Origin: Brevibacillus gelatini
GTDB taxonomy: Bacteria > Bacillota > Bacilli > Brevibacillales > Brevibacillaceae
Reading direction: 5' to 3'
NCBI RefSeq assembly: GCF_003710935.1
Contig: NZ_RHHS01000025.1
Span: 1 to 34,044 of the forward strand
Length of the DNA stretch: 34,044 nucleotides
The position numbers were made by a program, and so were the translations under genes. Numbering within the stretch: position 1 is the stretch's first letter; every line of letters starts with the position of its first letter. The notes below the pieces were generated by a model. The model worked only from the letters and a program-made list of their open reading frames with translations. It was not told the origin of the DNA and made no database searches. Shown here piece after piece: positions 24,701 through 29,044 of the stretch.

Positions 24701-24744
24701 AACTCTGTCACTCTGTATCCCGGAATCACGATCATGCCGCTCAT
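18754..24744 (-). CDS. Giant kinase-like / AAA / GAF / HPt / CheA-like sensor kinase
   Basis: About 1996 residues. The ATG at 24744 is chosen because GGAGTGG lies six bases upstream; an ATG 27 bases earlier has no RBS. Domain order: Ser/Thr kinase-like (about 1-290); AAA/NACHT-type ATPase with Walker A GSAGVGKS (331-338) and Walker B LVLFFDDLQWAD (457-468); a long helical, TPR-like region (about 700-1300); GAF (about 1320-1480); coiled coil and PAS-like segment (about 1490-1620); HPt-like motif IHQFKGDFSQF with His1697; HATPase with N-box NAIVHAIE (1863-1870), G1 DDGRGID (1903) and G2 SGRGLGLPIV (1950). The kinase-like domain has HKDINPAHIL and SFG where HxDxxxxN and DFG are expected, so it may be a pseudokinase. 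The ATPase resembles CheA, but no CheW-like domain follows. Signal unknown. Confidence 0.88.
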   Translation of the reverse strand: MSGMIVIPGYRVTEFLSTHSNMGFYRGFRNSDNLPVIIKKPHEGSRHKELLWRLKHEYRILQSVDSNAVETAVELIDHNREPALITEDFGGVPLSLLCKMKELSLEEILTIAIRIASCIEDIHQQRIIHKDINPAHILVHPETYEVKLISFGLATRRYQEHQGVLNPKEWRGNLRYVSPEQTGRMNRTVDYRTDIYSFGVTIYEMLTGKPPFLSSDMLELVHAHMARKPIAPAQVKPSVPQVLSDIVMKCLSKNTEDRYFSMAGLVADLQLCLEQLVNNETIGHFPLAQHDRADRLHIPEKLYGREQEIQMLIDAFEEVSNGAARMVMLSGSAGVGKSALVFEAQKVFLRGRGRFISGKFDQYRQGVPYSAVIQVFQDLIKQLLAGNEKELAAWRETILEAMQGLGQVIVDVIPQLVAVIGEQPPVPELPAAEAKNRFQLVMQRFIRIWATPEHPLVLFFDDLQWADSSSLSLIRELVAELPLSHFLLVCAYREQDGGENNSLIANLTEAGVKSRMLRQITLLPLRLTQINALLSDALHADPAVTKPLAMILMRKTAGNPFYSRQFIKSLYDQGLLRYVPEERGWQWDLAEIEKLSTTENVADFLVEKVRRLPGVTQKLLAYAACLGSSFNLDMLAKTQKRSDAEAIRDIFPAMEEGLLYPLEGAEYLAFAAVEEEENLNLSQVTIQLSFVHDRIQQAAYSLLSEEEQKEAHVTIGRMMWDMSRSFESALLFEICEHMYRGADMIDDVAERIQVAHCHLLAGQKAMAATAFDAALQYFRRGAMFIGDAAWEQHHQLAMELYTLYAESAYLCNRMEDANRLFDLTLAHARTNRERVRILELQIHMYTRLAEFSRVMDIASEALGLLGVPIPHKPGKLDIIKEMLQIKRRLRGRKIDELLYLPDISNENYQLAMSIISNAGPSSYYVNPNWFALTILRVLHLSLVHGNAAASANGYTGYGIVLGSKFGKYREAYEFGQLACRVADGFADPIALTKAYGAFALLINHWCEHARTNIPLMKKAIQHGMEGGGNIYTAYNAHGLLEAMLYCGLPLEELEQQIREYAGLISQMKVVDHDDRLLLLRQALHTFTNWTEGEQTAFCRDGFDEAQYVSSLQKEGTSYKRYMYHFYKSLSHLVYGHYEKAAQLLSEAEQWIESVSGQVLVSQHVFMHALSLTKLYENVNRREQLRYAKKIKAHLKKMKTWASSCPENFQHKYLLMSAEWNRVNGKRQVAGELYDEALQLAKKDGFLQNEALASELAAHHYLALGLETIARAYMTEAYESYLQWGALAKAREMEERYPHLVQRGRGMEASAELAATDQSADLVDLMSVIKASQTMASEIRLEQLLATMLRTVMSNAGAEKGILILKNESEWLIEAAGSVDLDVEIMQSVPYEHSGMLSVAVVNYTIRTEEMLVLHNASVEGVFFRDPYITKNRPKSILCSPLWQQGKMIGVIYLENNETTHVFNEKRSEPLRLIFSQMAIFIENARLYHQLEQWNQSLEMIVAERTREIQSLLQANKNLLNNAGQGFLSFSKNLLVHSEYSRECLRMFGRELAGESVASLLYPNRPDKQVFVESLLEKYFETKDQGQKELYLSLFPTEICINQLPLKLECKPIQGDRRDSPEGLMLILTDMSEQRALECKMEQEWQKLNMIVTVATSLPLFQKAYRSFTSFFAGGWKTLFGTGTDLSDSLLKLAEQIHQFKGDFSQFHMIHTPQKLHDLETWLMDRDLQQEWLTDGDFQSQLPVAQVQAAMQQDLEIIRNKLGNSFLENGDGEMTISRDRWERFVEKVSSLLPDSSAARLDQCIRELYQRPIKEMMVRYQEYVEELAQRLHKTIHPLQLEAEEILVDPERFEPFVGSLLHVFSNAIVHAIEPESERLAQGKESRGTIHCRIWQEEAALLIAIEDDGRGIDFDKLKQQAIEQGWRPESSDEEEAGFLFYGQVSIKEEADIYSGRGLGLPIVKHELEKLQGTVSVVSRTGQGSRFLFRIPLEDRLLQPI

Positions 24745-24870
24745 ACTATCCACTCCATCTAGGCTGAACATCCTATGATTAGTATTGTTGCTTTAGGACA
24801 AATAATCTATATTGAGTATATATTCTGTCATATAATACTTTCTTCCACTAATACTTAGGGAGGTATGTCT

Positions 24871-25482
24871 ATGGCAAATTTGAGTCGAAGTGTAAGCAAC
24901 CCGTATACGAAAGAAACCGTTACCTTTCTGAAGACGACGGAGGAAACCAATGGGGAGTATTTGCTTTTCCGAACAGATCTGCCACCGGACAATGGAATTT
25001 TTCTACATTATCATACCGAACTTGTAGAAACCTTTGAAGGCATTAGCGGAAATTTGGAGGTAAAGATTGACGGAAAAAAAATCATCCTGAAATCAGGTGA
25101 GAAACTGGACATCCCTCTCCACAAGGTTCACGGATTTTACAACCCTTCCAGTGAGTTTATCAGCTTCACAGCCGAGATCCGTCCTGCCGGCACTTTCGAG
25201 TCGTTCGTCCGCTGCAGTTACGGCCTGGATACGGACGGCCGAAGTTTTTACATGCCGTTTTTAAAGCAGTACGTGCCAAAAAACATCTTGCTATTGGGCA
25301 CGCTGTTCAAAATGGGACAGTTCTACGTTCCCTACCTGCCAATCTTTCTGCAAAAGGCATTTTTTGGTGTGCTGGCCAAACTGGCCCAATGGACAGGCTC
25401 AGACAAGTCCCTGGAAAAATATTACAAAGGCTCCGTCACCAAAGAAGCTCTCCCCCCGGAATCGCTGCAAAAAACACCCTGA
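24871..25482 (+). CDS. Cupin-domain protein
   Basis: 203 residues. A single cupin barrel spans about residues 15-110: motif 1 IFLHYHTELVETFEGISG (HxH with a following Glu and Gly) and motif 2 LDIPLHKVHGFYNP. These His/Glu residues could bind a metal. The C-terminal 90 residues contain a hydrophobic stretch (KNILLLGTLFKMGQFYVPYL, then PIFLQKAFFGVL) that may attach to membrane or a partner. The start is the ATG at 24871, six bases after GGGAGG; an ATG at 24865 is too close to the RBS. A TATAAT at 24831-24836 is a likely -10. It diverges from the giant kinase gene with about 125 bases between starts. Substrate unknown. Confidence 0.75.
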   Translation: MANLSRSVSNPYTKETVTFLKTTEETNGEYLLFRTDLPPDNGIFLHYHTELVETFEGISGNLEVKIDGKKIILKSGEKLDIPLHKVHGFYNPSSEFISFTAEIRPAGTFESFVRCSYGLDTDGRSFYMPFLKQYVPKNILLLGTLFKMGQFYVPYLPIFLQKAFFGVLAKLAQWTGSDKSLEKYYKGSVTKEALPPESLQKTP

Positions 25483-25503
25483 TCGTCCAATCCAGCAGGG
25501 TGT
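25474..25503 (+). terminator. Hairpin at the end of the cupin gene
   Basis: ACACCCTG (25474-25481) pairs with CAGGGTGT (25496-25503) across a 14-base loop and includes the stop codon. No T run follows, so terminator activity is uncertain. Confidence 0.5.
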
Positions 25504-25536
25504 CTGCAAATGCTGGTTCTTTGCACACATTCCAGC

Positions 25537-25638
25537 TTAATCGAGCGCTACCCGTTCCGTGATTGGATTTGTCCCTGCACATTTTTGACAGATACCTCCA
25601 TCATAGCAAATCACTAAATCCGGTTCCAATCTTTCCAT
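25537..25638 (-). CDS. Possible 33-residue Cys-containing small protein
   Basis: From ATG 25638 to TAA, antisense to the gap before the LysE-type gene. The product is acidic at its start and carries a compact Cys cluster (CYDGGICQKC). The frame remains open further upstream to 25743 but overlaps the next gene there. No convincing RBS or terminator is seen, so it may be fortuitous. I list it only because of the Cys pattern. Confidence 0.2.
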   Translation of the reverse strand: MERLEPDLVICYDGGICQKCAGTNPITERVALD

Positions 25639-25659
25639 TTTCCAGGGGGAAATTGTGCA

Positions 25660-25688
25660 TTGAAATGACTGTCTGAATCTTTTATAAT
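25660..25688 (+). promoter_or_regulatory. Sigma-A promoter of the LysE-type gene
   Basis: -35 TTGAAA (25660-25665), 17-base spacer, consensus -10 TATAAT (25683-25688). The start of the LysE-type gene lies 38 bases downstream. Confidence 0.8.
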
Positions 25689-25725
25689 TTCCCCTTAGTT
25701 CGAGTTGAATGGAGTGTGGAGAGAG

Positions 25726-26358
25726 ATGTTTGGCATTGTTCATTATGAAGCGTTTGTCCTAACAGCGATCATGCTTAACATGATCCCCGGAACCGACACG
25801 ATGTACATTATCAGCCGCAGCATTGCGCAGGGACGTCAAGCTGGCATCCTCTCTGTTCTCGGCATCCTGACAGGCTCGGTCATTCACACCGTGCTGGCTG
25901 CTTTTGGCCTGTCGCTCATCCTGGCCCAATCGGTCGTGCTTTTTAACATCGTCAAAATTCTCGGTGTCGTCTATCTCGTCTATCTGGGCGTGCGCATGTT
26001 CATGACCAAGCAAGCACTGTCGCTCGACTCCAGGACCTCGCCTGGCCGGAAAGCGGGCAAGGTGTACGGGCAAGCGATTGTTACGAGCGTCACCAATCCG
26101 AAGGTAGCGTTGTTTTTCGTCGCGTTTTTGCCGCAATTCGTCGACGCAACCTATACAGGTCCGCTGCCTTTTCTCCTGCTGGGCCTGACATTCACGCTGA
26201 CAAGCGGAATCTGGTGCAGCCTGATCGCGCTGTTCGCTTCGTTCGTCACCCAAAAGCTGCGCAGCCATCCGCATTTTTCTTCCATCCTGAACAAATTGAC
26301 CGGGATCGTCTTTATCGGGATGGGATTGAACCTGCTGCGGGCCAAAGCTACTCCTTGA
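25726..26358 (+). CDS. LysE/RhtB-family amino-acid exporter
   Basis: 210 residues with about six membrane helices. The family signature is clear: the first helix ends in MIPGTDTMYIISRSIAQGRQ (PGP-type loop, here PGTD), followed by AGILSVLGILTGSVIHTVLA, and later SVTNPKVALFFVAFLPQFVD. The family exports amino acids such as Lys, Thr or homoserine lactones, driven by the proton gradient. The ATG at 25726 is preferred, with GGAG four bases upstream; an in-frame TTG at 25705 would add seven residues. Monocistronic: it has its own promoter and terminator. The substrate cannot be deduced. Confidence 0.87.
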   Translation: MFGIVHYEAFVLTAIMLNMIPGTDTMYIISRSIAQGRQAGILSVLGILTGSVIHTVLAAFGLSLILAQSVVLFNIVKILGVVYLVYLGVRMFMTKQALSLDSRTSPGRKAGKVYGQAIVTSVTNPKVALFFVAFLPQFVDATYTGPLPFLLLGLTFTLTSGIWCSLIALFASFVTQKLRSHPHFSSILNKLTGIVFIGMGLNLLRAKATP

Positions 26359-26396
26359 CCACTGCCGTCATTGGCAAAATCCATTTCGAAACTGAC

Positions 26397-26425
26397 ACCG
26401 GGTAGGCAGAGTACCCGGTTTTTTT
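26397..26425 (+). terminator. Intrinsic terminator after the LysE-type gene
   Basis: ACCGGGTA (26397-26404) pairs with TACCCGGT (26412-26419), a 7-base loop, followed by seven T. Confidence 0.9.
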
Positions 26426-26456
26426 GTGTCTGTGCTCGTCCAAACAGCCGAAAAAT

Positions 26457-26465
26457 TGGTATAAT
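26457..26465 (+). promoter_or_regulatory. Extended -10 promoter of the YHYH protein gene
   Basis: TGGTATAAT (26457-26465) is a perfect extended -10 element (TGN-TATAAT), 29 bases before the ATG. No recognisable -35 box exists at the proper distance, which is usual for this promoter class. Confidence 0.65.
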
Positions 26466-26494
26466 ATCCAAAATAATACTTTTGGAGGATTGCC

Positions 26495-27145
26495 ATGAAA
26501 AAAACTGCTTTTCTGTTCGCTCTCATTTTGGCCGTTGTTTTCTTTCCTCTTCAGTCACTGGAGGCACACCCCGGCCGAACGGATGCAAACGGCGGGCACA
26601 CTTGCAGAACGAATTGTGAAAAATGGGGCTTGAAGTACGGCGAGTACCACTACCACAACAAAGCGAGCAACTCTTCCGGCGGCCGATCTTCCGGCAGCAG
26701 CCAGGCGAAGCCTGCCACATCCAAGCCGCCAGCAGCCAAGCCAGTACAGCCGAAACCAGTCGCCCCCAAAGTCATTGTAGCGGTAGAGCAAGCAAATGTT
26801 TTTGCCGCTCCCTCTGCCGACTCGCCTGTGACCACAACGCTCTGGTATGGCTTTGAGCTGACCGACTCCGGCACTCACCCGGAATTTGTTACAATCGGAC
26901 AAGGCTTCGTCTCCAAAAAAGTCATCACCAGCTATACCCCCATCACTCCGAAAACGGTCAGCATTCATGCAGAAAAAGGCTACTTCTTCGCTACGCCTTC
27001 TGCTGATAGCCGCGGCAGAGGCTATGCCGTACAACATGCGCTTGTTCAGGTCGTCGGCCAGCACGGCGACTGGTATTACGGCTCCACCCAGGACGCCCAG
27101 GGCAATGTGCTCGTCGGCTTTGTCTCGAAAAACGTCGCTTACTGA
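26495..27145 (+). CDS. Secreted YHYH-motif protein with SH3-like repeats
   Basis: 216 residues. Signal peptide about 1-24 (AFLFALILAVVFFPLQSLEA). The mature N-terminus HPGRTDANGGHTCRTNCEKW ending in EYHYH is the His/Cys-rich YHYH motif seen in small exported Bacillota proteins, often beside cell-wall or nuclease domains. It is probably metal-binding. A Ser/Gly then Lys/Pro/Ala linker follows (about 55-90), then two related SH3-like stretches, each with an AAPSADS or ATPSADS turn and a GFVSK strand. The latter suggests wall association. The ATG follows TTGGAGGATT. No enzyme domain is attached, so it may be a surface-binding accessory protein. Confidence 0.75.
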   Translation: MKKTAFLFALILAVVFFPLQSLEAHPGRTDANGGHTCRTNCEKWGLKYGEYHYHNKASNSSGGRSSGSSQAKPATSKPPAAKPVQPKPVAPKVIVAVEQANVFAAPSADSPVTTTLWYGFELTDSGTHPEFVTIGQGFVSKKVITSYTPITPKTVSIHAEKGYFFATPSADSRGRGYAVQHALVQVVGQHGDWYYGSTQDAQGNVLVGFVSKNVAY

Positions 27146-27186
27146 CCGTCAACGGGTTGCTTACAAATTTTCAAAATGCATACAGC

Positions 27187-27234
27187 AGGGGCTGTCTCCA
27201 AAGTCGATTTTTGGACTTCGAGACGCCCCTTTTG
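27187..27234 (+). terminator. Intrinsic terminator after the YHYH gene
   Basis: AGGGGC then GTCTC pairs with GAGAC then GCCCCT (27187-27197 with 27220-27230), followed by TTTT. The loop contains an inner AAGTC/GACTT stem. Confidence 0.8.
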
Positions 27235-27316
27235 TCTGTCAGAAACGTTAGCGGAATTGCCCTTTTTGGACGCTTTTCATGCCCAGCTGCTAGATCCAAA
27301 CGGAGGCAAATGAGGG

Positions 27317-27997
27317 ATGACAGGGTATGAACGGATCCGGGTAACAGCTCCTTACCGGATCAAACGAATCGACGATGTAGGAATGGAGTGGAAACCGAAC
27401 GAACACGCCCAGCTGCACCTGCGGGGCATCGTGGACGACAGCGAAACGGTAAATGCCGTGCTGCAAGCCGCCTCCGACGATGAAATACGCCTGTATGACA
27501 CGGATGGCGAAAGCGAAACGACAATTTTCAAGGGAGTCGTGACTTCTGTTCAGATCGCGCATCGGCAAGGCGTTTACGCGATTGAACTGGAAGGGCAGTC
27601 CGGAAGCTTCCAGCTCGATGTAACGAATAAACGCCGCTCCTTTCAGCAGGCAGGCATGACCTATCCTAAGCTGGTACAGGAAATCATCAAGACGTATCCC
27701 GGCTACAACGTGAATGTAAGCATCGGAGAAGGTATCCAGATCGGCGAGCCGATCATCCAGTACGATGAGACGGACTGGGAGCTGCTCAAGCGGCTGGCCA
27801 GCCATAAAAAGCTGACCCTGAACGCAAAGGAAGAGATTTCGCTTTACACGCCAAAGCGAGTTGTCATCCAGGCACAAAGTCAGATTCTCGCCAAGAAAAC
27901 GAATGCGCCAAGGGGATTTGCGTTGGAGAGTGAAAGCGTGGGCTGGATAAGGTTCACGCAGAGTTTGGAATTGTGGCTTTGCCCCACAATCTACTGA
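27317..27997 (+). pseudogene. Remnant of a VgrG/Pvc8-type spike (contractile injection or phage tail) gene
   Basis: 226 codons, against 400-800 for the family. The first about 165 residues match the gpD-like shoulder of VgrG/Pvc8 spikes: YRIKRIDDVGMEWKPNEHAQ, then TTIFKGVVTSVQIAHRQGVY, then the hallmark YDETDWELLKRLASH. At about residue 170 it jumps to KLTLNAKEEISLYTPKRVVI, typical of the C-terminal beta-helix end. The OB-fold and central part therefore appear deleted in frame. After GFALESE (about 27927) the reading frame runs into unrelated DNA that encodes, in another frame, a transposase tail. RBS GGAGG lies ten bases before the ATG. No other tail or secretion genes are present, so function is unlikely. 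A short functional variant is a minor alternative. Confidence 0.7.
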
Positions 27998-28119
27998 TGG
28001 TGGCTAGCATCCGCCTGACTGCCTTCAACTTAAAGAGACTAGGGAGCCAAAAAATGGACGGAAACCTTATCGGTTTTTCGCCCATTTTTTATTTTAGGGA
28101 TTTATTGGACAGTATCTTT
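27934..28119 (+). mobile_element. 3' end of an IS1182-like transposase gene
   Basis: In the +1 frame relative to 27934 the DNA encodes KRGLDKVHAEFGIVALPHNL, then LMVASIRLTAFNLKRLGSQK, and ends with FSPIFYFRDLLDS. This is the characteristic C-terminus of IS1182-type (DDE_Tnp_1) transposases, where KVHTEFGIVALAHNLLKVA and a FRDL-type end recur. A stop at 27931-27933 and the abutting spike gene remnant show that the rest of the transposase is missing. The frame stays open to 28311, but the last part is not family-like. The exact IS end was not determined. Confidence 0.6.
28049..28095 (+). terminator. Hairpin with T run at the transposase tail
   Basis: AAAAAATGG (28049-28057) pairs with CCATTTTTT (28082-28090), with an inner AAACC/GGTTT stem, then ATTTT. 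It has the form of a bidirectional terminator and lies inside the transposase remnant near its 3' end. Confidence 0.65.
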
Positions 28120-28237
28120 TTGTTGTGCCCAGCCTGTCCGCTCCGTGAAAAAGCAGTCCGTGTTGAGAATTTGTATAGGTCGAAAAATTACTATGGTTTC
28201 AGGCATTCTTTTCCGACTTACCTTGTTCACGTAAAAA

Positions 28238-28300
28238 GGGCAGCTCATATCCGCTGCTCTGACAGCCTTGTTCAAAAAGATGCCTGGCCTGAAACAGGCA
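28238..28300 (+). other. Two small hairpins upstream of the sortase gene
   Basis: GGGCAGC (28238-28244) with GCTGCTC (28253-28259), and TGCCTG (28281-28286) with CAGGCA (28295-28300). They sit 64-126 bases before the sortase start, in a gap that otherwise shows no gene beyond the transposase remnant. They could be a leader structure or chance. Confidence 0.3.
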
Positions 28301-28363
28301 CATGTAAATAGAAGGGAAGAGGGGGAATGACGCAAGCAATCCGTAACGAAAGGGGATAGACAC

Positions 28364-28969
28364 GTGCGCCTGCTCTTTGGCATTGGTTTTATCCTCGCAG
28401 GCTTGGCCTTTCTTTTTTACCCACAGTGGGAAAAGAAAGTGTACGAGCAGAAGCAGCAACAGCTTATTGACGCATTCGAGCTGTTGGCAAGCGAAAACGA
28501 GTATTTGGCAACAGAAAAAGCTGCGCAGACGCACACGGCCCAAACTGCTGTGCCCACGGCCATGCTGGAAGGGGCCATAGGCGTGATCCGGATTCCGAAA
28601 ATCGATCTGGAAATGATGATTTTTGCAGGCGCAAATGAAGCGGTCTTGAGCAAAGGCGCAGGCATGATCGAGCCGGAAAAGGAATTCGGGAAAAACAACG
28701 TCGGGCTGGCAGGGCACCGTGGCGCGACTCGCGGCAAACAGTTCAATCGGCTAGATGAACTGGTGCCAAACGATGCCATCGAGATTCAGACCAAAACAGC
28801 CAACTATGAATTTATCGTCATGGATACGTTTGTCGTTGACCGCAACCAAGTAGAGGTGCTTGCCGATCAGCGGGAGCCTTTGCTCACCCTGGTCACATGC
28901 ACGCCTGTCGGAGCGAAAAATCCGACAAAGCGGTTGATCGTACAAGCAAGGCTGTCATCCAAAAGCTGA
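28364..28969 (+). CDS. srtD: Class D sortase
   Basis: 201 residues. An N-terminal membrane anchor (LLFGIGFILAGLAFLFYP) is followed by an extracytoplasmic sortase domain from about residue 68. The catalytic triad is visible: His118 in GLAGHRG, Cys179 in TLVTCTP, Arg190 in KRLIVQAR. The TLVTCTP motif and compact size point to class D. The usual THRLIV is NPTKRLIV here. Sortases cleave an LPxT-type sorting signal and attach the protein to peptidoglycan. The GTG start follows AAAGGGG. The huge adhesin gene begins 75 bases downstream and is the likely substrate, but its sorting signal is outside the window, so this is inferred. Confidence 0.87.
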   Translation: MRLLFGIGFILAGLAFLFYPQWEKKVYEQKQQQLIDAFELLASENEYLATEKAAQTHTAQTAVPTAMLEGAIGVIRIPKIDLEMMIFAGANEAVLSKGAGMIEPEKEFGKNNVGLAGHRGATRGKQFNRLDELVPNDAIEIQTKTANYEFIVMDTFVVDRNQVEVLADQREPLLTLVTCTPVGAKNPTKRLIVQARLSSKS

Positions 28970-29044
28970 GTTTTTACAGCAATCAACACCATACAGCATT
29001 GGTTTTCTCTACTGACAGTGCTTTGAAAATGACAGGAGGAACTT

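Noticed and set aside
28120..28311. Continuation of the transposase frame to 28311
   Set aside because: After about 28119 the translation no longer resembles a transposase C-terminus; it is probably read-through beyond the IS end.
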